64,000 nucleotides of DNA from Glaciecola sp964621345. Lineage in GTDB: Bacteria > Pseudomonadota > Gammaproteobacteria > Enterobacterales > Alteromonadaceae. Each line of letters starts with the position of its first letter. The stretch's first letter is position 1. Under the pieces are notes generated by a model that ran no database searches, had not been told where the DNA came from, and saw only the letters and a program-made list of their open reading frames with translations. A program made the position numbers and the translations under genes. The stretch spans positions 27,979 through 91,978 of the forward strand of contig CAZUON010000009.1 of the NCBI GenBank assembly GCA_964621345.1, in the 5' to 3' direction. Shown in pieces: positions 7,081-16,296 of this stretch.

Positions 7081-9984
7081 CTACTGAGGCACACTGAGCG
7101 TGATTATTTCACGATTAAAGTCTTCAAGTTCGGTTTTCAGGCTCGTAGCGTCGCCCACCACTACAATATTCATGGTATCGGTGTCTAACCACTTTGCGGC
7201 TAATTTATTTAATTCTTCTACTTCTATATTTCGGATAATTGCCTGTTGCTTTGCACCATAGTCAGTGTCTAAGCTTAAGGACAAAATTCGGATCAAAAAT
7301 GCGGCTTTTTGGCGAGGTGTTTCGTAGCGCAAAGCATCTGATTGGGAGTATGCATTCTTTAAGAATTGTAACTCATCGTCAGTCATACCAGATGCCTGAT
7401 AACGGTCCAACTCAGCCAAAAATTCGCTAATACTTTCTTTGGTAAATTGTGCAGAAACATCGGCTCCTGCGCTAAAATAACCTAAGTTTTTGCCACCTGA
7501 AAAACCACTGCGTGCACCATAGGTATAGCCTTTATCTTCGCGCAAATTAAGGTTAATACGACTATTGAACATGCCCCCTAAAGGATAGTTGGCGAGGGTA
7601 AGTTTAAAGTATTCATCGTAAGGGTCATAAACCGGTGCTTGTTTAAATATCGAAATTACCGATTGTACCGCGCCAGGCTTGTCTACTAAATAAATCTTGC
7701 CTTTTTCAGTTGAAGCAACGGGTGAAAAGCTTGGTACCTCGTAATCTTTTGATTCCCATTGTTCTATAAAGCTCACCCACTGCATGGTTTGCTGTTCAGA
7801 GGCATCTCCCACCATAACAACAGTGGCATGATTAGGCCGATAAAAAGCGTCGTAAAAATCTTTTACATCATCTAGTGTAATGTCGTTAATGCTATCAATA
7901 GTGCCAACATCGGGCAGGCCAATACGTGTGTCACTTCCATATAGCACCGCATCTCTAGCGCGAGCAGCTAACACCGAAGGGTTTTTCAATTGCTGTTGTA
8001 AACTTTGCAGGGTGCGCTGTTTTACGAGCATAAAATCAGCCTCACTAAAGGCCGGCCTGAATAGGCGCTCTTCCAACAAGGCCATCGTGGCAGCTGCATG
8101 TTTAGTTAAACTGCTCACATATATATTTGTATAGCGACCTGATGTGTCAATACCAATACTGCTTCCTAATAATTCAAGCTCGTTAGCAAAGGCCTCGGCA
8201 CTAAAATTTTCAGTGCTTTCGTTCATTAGCTGTGCGGTAAATGAAGCAACACCGGGCTTTTCAACGCTGTCGAGTAATACACCGCCTTCCATACTAATGG
8301 TAAATGATACCGTAGGCGTCTCTTTAGTATCGATGCCCACGACCTCTATGCCATTTTTAAGCTCTGTTTGCCAAAACTCAGGAGCCAAAACCGCTCTATT
8401 GACTCCGGCAAGCGGTTGTTTTGAGCGGTCAAAGTCGTCTTTTATCTCGGTAATGGTAACAGCAGCTGAGAGCTCTCCCTCATCATTAATCACTCTCTCT
8501 GGCAAATCAAAATCTTGTGGTGCAACCGCTAACTCAATTGCTCCCTCGGGGACAACGCTTAAAATCACTGCAGGTTGCTGCTTTACGTATTGCTCGTACA
8601 CTCTCAATACATCGGCTTTTGTCACTGCGTTGTAGCGTGCGATGTCTTCCTTTATACGGTCAGGGTTGTTGTCAAAGGTTTCACCAGCGGCAAGTGCTCG
8701 AACCTTTCCAGAAACACTTTGCAAACCAAATACAGTGCCCGTTTCAATGCTCGCTTTTACCCGCTTTAAGTCATCATCTTGTACACCGCGTGATTCAAAC
8801 TCAGTAAAAGACGCCATAATGATAGTGCTAAGTTCTTCTAAGTTTGAAACAGCTTGAGGGTTTGCCAAGGCAAATATTTGAAACTCACACGCGAGCTCTC
8901 TGCACGGATGACCAACAAAGGCTTGCACAGCCAACCCATTTTTAACCATGTTTTTGTATAACAACGACGTTTTGCCGCCACCTAAAATGCTGGCCAATAC
9001 ATCTAAGGGAGCCTCGTCAGGATGACCCGCGTAAACGGTAGGTAATGTCATTTGTAGTAAGGGCAAATGCACCCTATCTTCTAGGGTAATGTAACGGTTG
9101 TTCGTTAGCTTAGCGGGTTGTTTGGGCGCATCGACGACATCTGGACCTTGCGGTATAGGGCCGAAGTATTTTTCAATCCATGCTTGGGTTTGCTCAAGAT
9201 CAATATCCCCTCCAATGGTAAGCACAGCATTGTTTGGGCCATACCAGCGCGCAAAAAATGCATTTAAATCATTCAGGCCAACTCTATCGAGATCTTCCAC
9301 ATAGCCAATCGTCGACCAAGAGTATGGGTGACCCACAGGATAAAGAGCTTCAGCAGTGCGCTCAGAACGAAGCCCATAAGGTTGATTATCGACACGCTGA
9401 GCGCGCTCGTTCTTGACCGTATCACGCTGGTTTTCGAACTTTTCTTGGGTTAATGCGGGCAGTAAAAAGCCCATACGATCAGCTTCGAGCCATAGCACTT
9501 TTTCAAGTTGATTTGCGGGAACTGTTTGATAATAGTTGGTAATATCGGAGTTGGTAGAGCCGTTTAAATTCCCGCCTGCTTCGGTGATGATTTTAAAATG
9601 TTCTTCATCAGCTACGTTCTTTGAACCTTGAAACATCATATGTTCAAAGAAGTGGGCAAAGCCCGAACGACCGTACTCTTCTCGCGCAGAGCCTACATGA
9701 TAGGTTACGTTTACATTCACCAGAGGGTCAGAATTGTCGGGGTGCAGCACAACGGTCAAACCATTAGCAAGACGATATTTATAATGCGGAATAGTCTCCC
9801 CGGTCAGAACTAAGTCAGCCGCGCTTGCAGAGGCCTCCTTTGCTTGTTGAGAAAGCTGTGAAGTGCAAGCTGAGAGTAATATGCACAACCCAACGCTGAA
9901 TGAAAAAAAAAGGCTTTTTTGACGCACAGCTCTGGGTATTTGCGTGGTTTCTTTTGCAGTCTGTGATTGTATCATCTTGACCAT
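7081..9984 (-). CDS. M16 family zinc metalloprotease, lipoprotein
   Basis: A 967-residue insulinase/pitrilysin-type peptidase with two tandem M16 units. The N-terminal unit has the inverted zinc motif HFFEH (111-115), and NER near 192-194 supplies the distal glutamate. The C-terminal unit lacks the motif, as is usual, and ends with a typical M16C region. A signal segment ends in LLSAC (Cys40), so it is probably an outer-membrane lipoprotein facing the periplasm. Substrates are unknown; family members degrade peptides. It stands upstream of gshA on the same strand. The ATG at 9984 has a weak binding site and the ATG at codon 4 is equally possible. Confidence 0.9.
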   Translation of the reverse strand: MVKMIQSQTAKETTQIPRAVRQKSLFFSFSVGLCILLSACTSQLSQQAKEASASAADLVLTGETIPHYKYRLANGLTVVLHPDNSDPLVNVNVTYHVGSAREEYGRSGFAHFFEHMMFQGSKNVADEEHFKIITEAGGNLNGSTNSDITNYYQTVPANQLEKVLWLEADRMGFLLPALTQEKFENQRDTVKNERAQRVDNQPYGLRSERTAEALYPVGHPYSWSTIGYVEDLDRVGLNDLNAFFARWYGPNNAVLTIGGDIDLEQTQAWIEKYFGPIPQGPDVVDAPKQPAKLTNNRYITLEDRVHLPLLQMTLPTVYAGHPDEAPLDVLASILGGGKTSLLYKNMVKNGLAVQAFVGHPCRELACEFQIFALANPQAVSNLEELSTIIMASFTEFESRGVQDDDLKRVKASIETGTVFGLQSVSGKVRALAAGETFDNNPDRIKEDIARYNAVTKADVLRVYEQYVKQQPAVILSVVPEGAIELAVAPQDFDLPERVINDEGELSAAVTITEIKDDFDRSKQPLAGVNRAVLAPEFWQTELKNGIEVVGIDTKETPTVSFTISMEGGVLLDSVEKPGVASFTAQLMNESTENFSAEAFANELELLGSSIGIDTSGRYTNIYVSSLTKHAAATMALLEERLFRPAFSEADFMLVKQRTLQSLQQQLKNPSVLAARARDAVLYGSDTRIGLPDVGTIDSINDITLDDVKDFYDAFYRPNHATVVMVGDASEQQTMQWVSFIEQWESKDYEVPSFSPVASTEKGKIYLVDKPGAVQSVISIFKQAPVYDPYDEYFKLTLANYPLGGMFNSRINLNLREDKGYTYGARSGFSGGKNLGYFSAGADVSAQFTKESISEFLAELDRYQASGMTDDELQFLKNAYSQSDALRYETPRQKAAFLIRILSLSLDTDYGAKQQAIIRNIEVEELNKLAAKWLDTDTMNIVVVGDATSLKTELEDFNREIITLSVPQ

Positions 9985-10123
9985 TATTATCGCTTAATAT
10001 CCAAATCGATTAGACATGATGAATAATAATAGCAGATTTGTAAAAGACTTTGTTGTCGCCTCCCATTTGTACTAAGCTTATACAAGCAATTATCGCAGCT
10101 TGATTAATTTAAAAGGTTAAATA

Positions 10124-10675
10124 GTGCGCAACAATCTTCCTCTCGTAGACTATGAATTTGGATTATCTCAGCTGGGTGGCAACGCTCAATTGCTGAATAA
10201 AATGTTAGGTAAATTCAAAGCAGAGTTTGCCAGCGTGCCAGCGTATATCAAAAACAAAGTAAATGAAGGTGATCTTGACGCGGCAAAAATGAAAGTTCAT
10301 ACCGCCAAGGGCATTACCGGCAATTTAGGCTTACGTGCATTGTTTGAAAACAGCAAAGCACTAGAGGCTGAACTTAAACAAGGCAATTCAGCACAAGCGC
10401 TCATGCAAGAATTTGCGGAACTAATGCAAGCTAGCTGTAATGAGATAGACATCTGCATTGCTGGTATATCCACACCCGAACAAAGCACACCCCACACGAT
10501 TGTCGATGCTAAAGAAAAACTACGTAAATTACTATCTCGGCATGAGTTTATCGACGATGGTCTGCTCAGAGACCTTATAGCCTCTATCGATATGAGCGAG
10601 GATGATAAAAAGCAGTTGATAGAGATGATTGAGCAATTACAGTACGAGCAAGCGCTTGCAATGATAAAGCGCTAG
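10124..10675 (+). CDS. Hpt-domain phosphotransfer protein
   Basis: A 183-residue protein whose first 110 residues form an Hpt four-helix bundle. The motif KVHTAKGITGNLG carries the phospho-accepting His59, followed by the usual glycine and leucines. The C-terminal 70 residues are charged and helical and were not recognised. It starts with GTG at 10124 behind AAGG. No histidine kinase or receiver protein is encoded nearby, so it is an orphan Hpt that must work with a phosphorelay elsewhere in the genome. The pseudouridine synthase gene follows 10 bases later, probably in the same transcript. Confidence 0.82.
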   Translation: MRNNLPLVDYEFGLSQLGGNAQLLNKMLGKFKAEFASVPAYIKNKVNEGDLDAAKMKVHTAKGITGNLGLRALFENSKALEAELKQGNSAQALMQEFAELMQASCNEIDICIAGISTPEQSTPHTIVDAKEKLRKLLSRHEFIDDGLLRDLIASIDMSEDDKKQLIEMIEQLQYEQALAMIKR

Positions 10676-10685
10676 TTTCTGCACT

Positions 10686-11366
10686 ATGCTGGCTTTGAAT
10701 ACTCCCTCTATTAAAATTGTTTTTGATCATCCAGACTTCTCAATAATTGATAAACCGGTTGGGGTAATGATGCATGACGCCCAACATGGCATCATCACTT
10801 TAATGAAACAACAATACCCCTCGCATCAGTGGTATTTGGCACATCGCCTCGACACTGCAACAAGCGGATGCTTATTGCTTGCAAAATCATCTAAAAGCAC
10901 CGCAACACTCAGTGATTTATTTGCCCAACGCCAAATAGAAAAATACTATTTAGCCTTAAGCGATAAGAAACCCAAAAAGAAGCAAGGTCTGATAAAGGGC
11001 GATATGAGCAAAGCGCGTGGCGGCTCAATGAAATTAATGAAAAGCACGGAAAACCCAGCAATAACGCAGTTTTTTTCTCATGCCCATATACCTGGCACTC
11101 GAGCCTTTTTGTGTAAGCCTCATAGCGGCAAAACCCACCAAATACGGGTTGCCTTAAAATCGCTAGGGGCTGCTATTTTAGGAGATAAACGCTACGGCGG
11201 TAGCACCAATGAGCGCATGCAACTGCGCAGCATAGGCATGCGATTCTTGTATCAAAATGAGGTCATTGAAGTGTTGCATTGGGGTGAGGAAGATACGCAT
11301 TTCCACATTAATATGTTACCCCAAGATTGGCAGCAACCATGGCACTTAGCATGGCCGGCAATATGA
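10686..11366 (+). CDS. RluA-type RNA pseudouridine synthase
   Basis: A 226-residue enzyme that isomerises uridine to pseudouridine in RNA. It has the catalytic motif HRLDTATSG with Asp56, the DKPVGVMMH substrate-site segment near residue 22, and SGKTHQIRVALKSLGAAILG, the RluA family C-terminal motif. It has no S4 domain. It is shorter than RluA/C/D and fits a compact RluA-like group found in Vibrio- and Shewanella-type genomes whose RNA target is not established. Its TGA overlaps the ATG of the reductase gene as ATGA, so the two are translationally coupled. Confidence 0.85.
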   Translation: MLALNTPSIKIVFDHPDFSIIDKPVGVMMHDAQHGIITLMKQQYPSHQWYLAHRLDTATSGCLLLAKSSKSTATLSDLFAQRQIEKYYLALSDKKPKKKQGLIKGDMSKARGGSMKLMKSTENPAITQFFSHAHIPGTRAFLCKPHSGKTHQIRVALKSLGAAILGDKRYGGSTNERMQLRSIGMRFLYQNEVIEVLHWGEEDTHFHINMLPQDWQQPWHLAWPAI

Positions 11367-12286
11367 GTTATCGCTATGGAATTGTTGGCCAAGGTGCCAT
11401 CGGCTTGGGTTTGGTAGATATTTTAGCACAAGAGCACTGCACGCTGTTTGGCAGAGCAGCCCTTACTGCGCAAAACCACCCAGAACAATTAAGTATTCAC
11501 ATCAATGAAACGGCAACGCTTACACAAAAAGATGTCGCATACGCATACAAACAACTGTCTTTAGCTCAGGAGCTCGATTATCTGAGCTTAGATGTGTTAA
11601 TTCTCCCGGTTAAGTTTTACCAACTTCCTGCACTGCTTGGTCAGTTAAACAATAAACTTCCCGCCACACTTCCGCTAATGTTGTTACAAAACGGCTTTGG
11701 TGGTCATGAGAGCCTCGCGGCGTGTTTTCCACATAATCCAATCTATATCGCCTCTACCACCGATGCTATTGTCAAGAGCAGTGCCCTAAGCATACAAGTT
11801 AACGCCCGCGGTGAGCTAATCATTGGAAGTACTTCACAACATGAACCCTGCCCTGCAATCAAGCGAATCTTACAACAGCATCCAAATGCGAAATGGGATA
11901 AGGATATTCTAAATTACCTCTACCAAAAACTGGCGGTCAACGCAGTAATAAACCCTATTACTGCTATATACGGATGTAAGAATGGCGGAGTGTTAAATTA
12001 CCCCGCGCTCGTCGAAGGACTTAAGCAGGAAGTGTTTAGGCTATATCAGGCCCTAGCTCTCGATATCGATTTAACGCAACTTGGGCAGTATATTGATTCG
12101 GTGATTCACTTAACTCGCAATAATTTTTCGTCGATGCAGCAAGACTTACAACTTGGCCGCCCCACAGAACTAGAGGGTATTTTAGGTAGTCTCATTAAAA
12201 AAGCGGCTACGCACAAAGTGCCGCTGCCGCTTATTAAAAGTCTGTACACAGACATACAAACACTCGAAAACAAATCACACAAATAG
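11363..12286 (+). CDS. panE: 2-dehydropantoate 2-reductase family protein
   Basis: A 307-residue NADPH-dependent ketopantoate reductase-like enzyme, which would supply pantoate for coenzyme A. The N-terminal Rossmann motif GQGAIG is at residues 9-14. Other family features are LPVKFYQL with a candidate catalytic lysine, LLQNGFGGHE, and KLAVNAVINPITAIY in the C-terminal helical domain. The chosen start (ATG 11363) overlaps the upstream TGA by four bases. A start at 11327 is also open but would overlap the upstream gene by 40 bases. Paralogues of PanE with other substrates exist, so the pantoate role is likely but not proven. Confidence 0.82.
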   Translation: MSYRYGIVGQGAIGLGLVDILAQEHCTLFGRAALTAQNHPEQLSIHINETATLTQKDVAYAYKQLSLAQELDYLSLDVLILPVKFYQLPALLGQLNNKLPATLPLMLLQNGFGGHESLAACFPHNPIYIASTTDAIVKSSALSIQVNARGELIIGSTSQHEPCPAIKRILQQHPNAKWDKDILNYLYQKLAVNAVINPITAIYGCKNGGVLNYPALVEGLKQEVFRLYQALALDIDLTQLGQYIDSVIHLTRNNFSSMQQDLQLGRPTELEGILGSLIKKAATHKVPLPLIKSLYTDIQTLENKSHK

Positions 12287-12325
12287 CATGCCGCTAGAAA
12301 GCCATCATGCGAATCGCTATTTGTG
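12278..12325. terminator. Stem-loop between convergent panE and lysS
   Basis: The arms CACAAATAGC (12278-12287) and GCTATTTGTG (12316-12325) are perfect complements with 28 bases between them, and inner GCATG/CATGC segments can extend the pairing around a bulge. The panE stop lies in the left arm. There is no long T-run, so an ordinary intrinsic terminator is uncertain. Confidence 0.4.
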
Positions 12326-12335
12326 CTTATATTCC

Positions 12336-13880
12336 TTATTCGTTAGGCGCAATCGGGCGCATATGTGGGAATAAGATAACGTCTTTGATGGTGGGGCTGT
12401 CGGAGAATAACATCACCAAACGATCAATCCCGATACCCTCGCCTGCTGTTGGTGCTAAACCGTATTCTAATGCAGCGATATAGTCTTCATCAAAGTGCAT
12501 GGCTTCATCATCGCCTGCATCTTTTTCTTCCACTTGCTTTTTAAATCGAGCCGCTTGGTCTTCGGGATCATTAAGCTCAGAGAAACCATTTGCTAGCTCT
12601 CTACCGCCCACAAAAAACTCAAAACGGTCAGTTACAAAGGCGTTGTCGTCATTGCGGCGCGCCAACGGTGATACTTCCCATGGGTATGCGGTAATAAAGG
12701 TAGGTTGGTCGAGCTTTTCTTCAGCGGTCGCTTCAAAAATTTCACATAAGTATTTACCCGCTCCCCAAATACCGTCAACTTCTGGCTCTTTAATATGCAA
12801 CTGTTTAGCCATTGCTTTGAGTGCATCGAGGTGGTTTTCAGGGTCATTGATGGCCTGGGCATTTGCCTCGGGCCAATATTTAATAATGGCTTCAGACATC
12901 GTTAAGCGTGCAAAAGGCTGACCAAAGTCATAGGTTGTTTCGTTTACGACTTCGCCGCTAGCGTCTTTTTGTGTGTTTTTGACTAAAGTCGTACCCAACA
13001 CATTTTGCGCCACTTCACGCAGCATTTCCTCGGTTAAGTTCATTAAATCATGGTAGTCGGCGTACGCTTGGTAAAACTCAAGCATGGTAAATTCAGGGTT
13101 GTGACGGGTCGATAACCCTTCATTTCTAAAGTTACGGTTAATCTCAAAGACTCGCTCTAAGCCGCCCACAACCAAACGCTTTAAATAAAGCTCTGGCGCA
13201 ATACGCAGGTACATATCAATATCGAGAGCATTATGGTGAGTCACAAAAGGTTTAGCCGTAGCGCCCCCAGGAATCACCTGTAACATAGGGGTTTCAACCT
13301 CAATAAAGCGGCGCTCAGTTAAAAACTGACGAATACCATTGACTACTTGGCTTCTAATTTGAAAAGTACGACGAGTATCAGGATTGGTAATCAAATCCAC
13401 ATAGCGTTGACGATATTTAGTTTCTTGATCGGCTAAGCCGTGGAATTTCTCAGGTAGAGGTCGAAGCGCTTTGGTAAGTAACTGATACTTTTCCATATTG
13501 ACATATAAGTCGCCTTTACCCGATTTGTGCAACTGCCCTGAAACACCAATAATGTCGCCAATATCAAGGCTTCCATATTTCTCTTTTATATCTTTTTGAA
13601 CACCCTTATCTGCATAAGATTGGATGCGTCCGCTCATATCTTGTAATAACAAAAATGGGCCACGCTTTGCCATAACACGCCCTGCTAAGGTAATGGTATT
13701 TGGCGTGTCTGCGAGGGTTTCTTTATCAAGTGCAGCAAATTTATCTTGCACATCTTGTGCATAATGTTCACGGCGAAATTGGTTTGGATAAGCATTAGAA
13801 GCACAATGGCTTCGAATGTGAGCGAGCTTAGCTCTGCGCTCTGCAATCAATTTGTTTTCGTCTTGCACTTGCTCTGTCAT
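12336..13880 (-). CDS. lysS: Lysyl-tRNA synthetase, class II
   Basis: Charges tRNA-Lys with lysine. At 514 residues it has an N-terminal OB-fold anticodon-binding domain (about 60-160, with VMAKRGPFLLLQDMSG) and a class II catalytic core. Motif 2 reads FRNEGLSTRHNPEFTMLEFY, and motif 3 is GEGIGIDRLVML near the C-terminus. The ATG at 13880 follows AGGAAG by a normal distance. It lies 59 bases downstream of prfB; the prfB-lysS pair is conserved in gammaproteobacteria. Confidence 0.97.
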   Translation of the reverse strand: MTEQVQDENKLIAERRAKLAHIRSHCASNAYPNQFRREHYAQDVQDKFAALDKETLADTPNTITLAGRVMAKRGPFLLLQDMSGRIQSYADKGVQKDIKEKYGSLDIGDIIGVSGQLHKSGKGDLYVNMEKYQLLTKALRPLPEKFHGLADQETKYRQRYVDLITNPDTRRTFQIRSQVVNGIRQFLTERRFIEVETPMLQVIPGGATAKPFVTHHNALDIDMYLRIAPELYLKRLVVGGLERVFEINRNFRNEGLSTRHNPEFTMLEFYQAYADYHDLMNLTEEMLREVAQNVLGTTLVKNTQKDASGEVVNETTYDFGQPFARLTMSEAIIKYWPEANAQAINDPENHLDALKAMAKQLHIKEPEVDGIWGAGKYLCEIFEATAEEKLDQPTFITAYPWEVSPLARRNDDNAFVTDRFEFFVGGRELANGFSELNDPEDQAARFKKQVEEKDAGDDEAMHFDEDYIAALEYGLAPTAGEGIGIDRLVMLFSDSPTIKDVILFPHMRPIAPNE

Positions 13881-13939
13881 GAATCTTCCTAATATTGATG
13901 AATATTGTTTAGCTTACTTATTTACTAATTTACGCAGCT

Positions 13940-15038
13940 TTATAAACCAGATTTTAAGCTGGCAATAATGAATTTGTTTAAGTCGCCGTCCAACACCGAT
14001 TGAGTATTGTGGCTTTCTACACCGGTACGCAAATCTTTAATGCGCGAGTCATCTAACACATAAGAGCGTATTTGACTGCCCCAACCAATATCTGACTTAG
14101 TGTCTTCAAGGGCCTGTTTTTCGGCATTTTGCTTTTGCAGCTCTAACTCATAGAGTTTCGCTTTAAGCTGCTTCATAGCTTGGTCTTTGTTCTTATGCTG
14201 GGAACGATCATTTTGGCATTGCACCACGGTATTTGTAGGCACGTGAGTAATACGCACTGCTGAGTCGGTTCGGTTTACATGTTGCCCACCTGCACCAGAG
14301 GCTCGATACGTATCGATGCGTAAATCTGCAGGATTAATATCAATGTCGATATCTTCGTTCACCTCAGGGTAGGCAAACACCGAAGCAAAAGAGGTGTGCC
14401 TGCGACTACCTGAATCAAACGGAGACTTTCTGACCAAACGATGCACGCCGGTCTCGGTGCGTAGCCAACCAAAGGCATGTTCGCCACCAAAGCGAATAGT
14501 TGCGCTTTTAATACCTGCAACATCACCATCTGAGACTTCTAACAACTCGGTTTTAAAACCGTTCGCTTCACCCCAGCGCAAATACATGCGTAAAAGCATA
14601 TTAGCCCAATCTTGCGCTTCGGTGCCGCCAGAGCCTGACTGTATATCGATGTATCCGTCGTTAGCATCGTTAGGGCCGCTAAACATACGCATAAATTCAA
14701 GCTTTTCTAGGGCGCTTAACAAAGCCTCTAGCTCAGTTTGGGCTTCATTGAAGGTTTCTTCATCCTCTGCCTCAACAGCCAGCTCAACTAATCCTTCAAT
14801 ATCTTCTGTGCCTTGGTCTAGCTCAGCTACCGTATTAACTACCTGCTCTAACGCTACCTTTTCTTTGCCCAGTGCTTGTGCATACTCGGGCTTATTCCAT
14901 ACATCAGGGTCTTCAAGCTCTCTGCTAACTTCTTCGAGTCGCTCTACTTTAATATCGTAGTCAAAGGTACCCCCTAAGCGACAAAGTGCGCTCACGGATA
15001 TCGGCTACGGCGTTATTGACAGGATTGACTTCAAACAT
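13940..15038 (-). CDS. prfB: Peptide chain release factor 2 (with +1 programmed frameshift)
   Basis: Reads UGA and UAA stop codons and triggers peptide release. The protein is made from two frames. Codons 1-25 start at the ATG at 15038 (MFEVNPVNN...) and end at an in-frame TGA (codon 26, 14963-14961). Ribosomes then slip +1 on CTT and continue from GAC at 14962 to the end. The joined product is 365 residues, identical in length to E. coli RF2. The SPF stop-codon recognition motif is at 205-207 and the GGQ hydrolysis motif at 250-252. The residue at position 246 is alanine. The frame lacking the frameshift begins only at 14995, which is not the real start. Confidence 0.96.
14961..14975 (-). 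promoter_or_regulatory. RF2 autoregulatory frameshift site
   Basis: On the minus strand this reads AGGGGGTACCTTTGA. A Shine-Dalgarno-like AGGGGG stands three bases before the slippery CTT-TGA, the same spacing as in E. coli. When RF2 is scarce, the pause at the poor UGA stop allows a +1 slip, giving negative feedback on RF2 level. Confidence 0.95.
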
Positions 15039-15286
15039 GGGCAATAATACATTCTTTTGCTATCTAAAACTTGGCTTGCAGTTTACAGAAATATAAAGAT
15101 ATTTGACAGCCTTTGCACCGCCTCAACACTAAATTATTCAACATCAATAAAGGCGCCACCACAACCATAGAGAAGGCTGTTTACCACAGCGGTTTATACT
15201 CTGTTACGTTTTAGGCCTTGTTTAAGGGCTAACATTGCCATATGTTATTGGATAATAGCGAATTACTTAACTTATAGAGAGGATTT

Positions 15287-15523
15287 ATGGCAGGTCAAGG
15301 ATCAGGCGGGAACGTCATTGCGGCTATTTGTAATATATTTTTCCCAGGATTAGGGCAATTGGTACAGGGTCGAATTCTCGCCGCTCTGGCGTTTTTTCTA
15401 ATCACCCTTGTTTGTTATGGTGCGAGCTTTACCGTAGTGTTGATATTTTTATGGCCGGTAGGCGTAATCTTTCATATCTGGTCTATTATTAACGCCGCTC
15501 GATATAACCCTCAGCGATTGTAA
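15287..15523 (+). CDS. Small two-helix membrane protein, TM2-like motif
   Basis: A 78-residue protein of unknown function with two strongly hydrophobic segments (about 8-28 and 31-65). The loop-proximal motif FFPGLGQLVQGR recalls the PGxGxFYxG turn of TM2-type small membrane proteins. A good AGAGAGGA-like ribosome binding site precedes the ATG, and a strong terminator follows 41 bases after the stop, so it is very likely a real, separately transcribed gene. Neighbours (prfB and an FMN reductase, both on the minus strand) say nothing about its job. The 250 bases upstream hold only its promoter region. Confidence 0.75.
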   Translation: MAGQGSGGNVIAAICNIFFPGLGQLVQGRILAALAFFLITLVCYGASFTVVLIFLWPVGVIFHIWSIINAARYNPQRL

Positions 15524-15564
15524 AAACCGGCTTTTTATCGATACAGGCCTTTACATAATAAAAT

Positions 15565-15595
15565 GTCGGGTGGCTTATAACACCGCCCGACTTTT
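15565..15595. terminator. Terminator between small membrane protein and FMN reductase
   Basis: A 9-bp stem with one G-U pair (GTCGGGTGG / CCGCCCGAC) is followed by TTTT on the plus strand. In the minus direction it is followed by ATTTTATT, so it can also serve the convergent reductase gene. Confidence 0.8.
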
Positions 15596-15641
15596 CATTT
15601 AAAACATTGAGTCGCTACTAAGAAAAAGTAAAGTCAATCCA

Positions 15642-16202
15642 CTACAACATTGATGCTAATTGCTTACCCATGTTATGTAGTTTTTTCACGGTTACTTCAT
15701 CAGTAATTTCGCACTGCTCATTGACTAGGCTGCCAACTTTACCAATCGCGAGTTGGTCACCCAAAACATTTACACCAATATTGCTTAGCAATAAGCGCAC
15801 TGGCACGAGCACTCTTATCCCACCTAAAGCACCAGGAGAAGCCGCAATAAGGGCTGCGAACTTACCTTTGAACGCCTCAAGGGGTTTTTCACCCTCTTCT
15901 TTACGCGATGCCCAATCAATGGCATTTTTAAATAATGCGCTGTAACCACTGTTATATTCAGGGCTGGCAATCAAAAATGCATCATGGCTTTTCAGTAGTT
16001 CTTTAAAGGCCTTTGCTTTTTCAGGCATACCATGTGCCGCTTCTAAATCTTCTGTAAATATTGGCATGTCAGCATACTCTGACATGTCCACAACCGTGAC
16101 CTCACACCCTGCTTGACTCGCGCCCTCTGCGGCTTTTTGTACCGCTGCAAAGTTGTAAGAGTGTTTTCGACCTGAGCCTGCAAAGGCTAATATTTTGCTC
16201 AT
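15642..16202 (-). CDS. NADPH-dependent FMN reductase family flavoprotein
   Basis: A 186-residue flavodoxin-like protein that would use NAD(P)H to reduce FMN or quinone-like acceptors. It begins KILAFAGSGRKHSYN, the phosphate-binding loop of the family. The central motif SPEYNSGYSALFKNAIDWAS is diagnostic for FMN_red proteins and contacts the flavin ring. The C-terminal half has the usual GGIR segment near residue 129. It lies about 94 bases downstream of argS on the same strand. The physiological acceptor cannot be told from sequence. Confidence 0.85.
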   Translation of the reverse strand: MSKILAFAGSGRKHSYNFAAVQKAAEGASQAGCEVTVVDMSEYADMPIFTEDLEAAHGMPEKAKAFKELLKSHDAFLIASPEYNSGYSALFKNAIDWASRKEEGEKPLEAFKGKFAALIAASPGALGGIRVLVPVRLLLSNIGVNVLGDQLAIGKVGSLVNEQCEITDEVTVKKLHNMGKQLASML

Positions 16203-16296
16203 GAATAGCTATTCCCTATAAAAATCAAATCCATATTATTACGCCTGCTAGCGGCAGACGTTCACTTTATGTGTCATGTAACAGCGTTTCGCTGAC

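Noticed and set aside
8144..8635. Plus-strand open frame of 163 codons opposite the M16 protease
   Set aside because: Antisense shadow of a well-supported gene with a complete catalytic motif; the shadow frame shows no family features.
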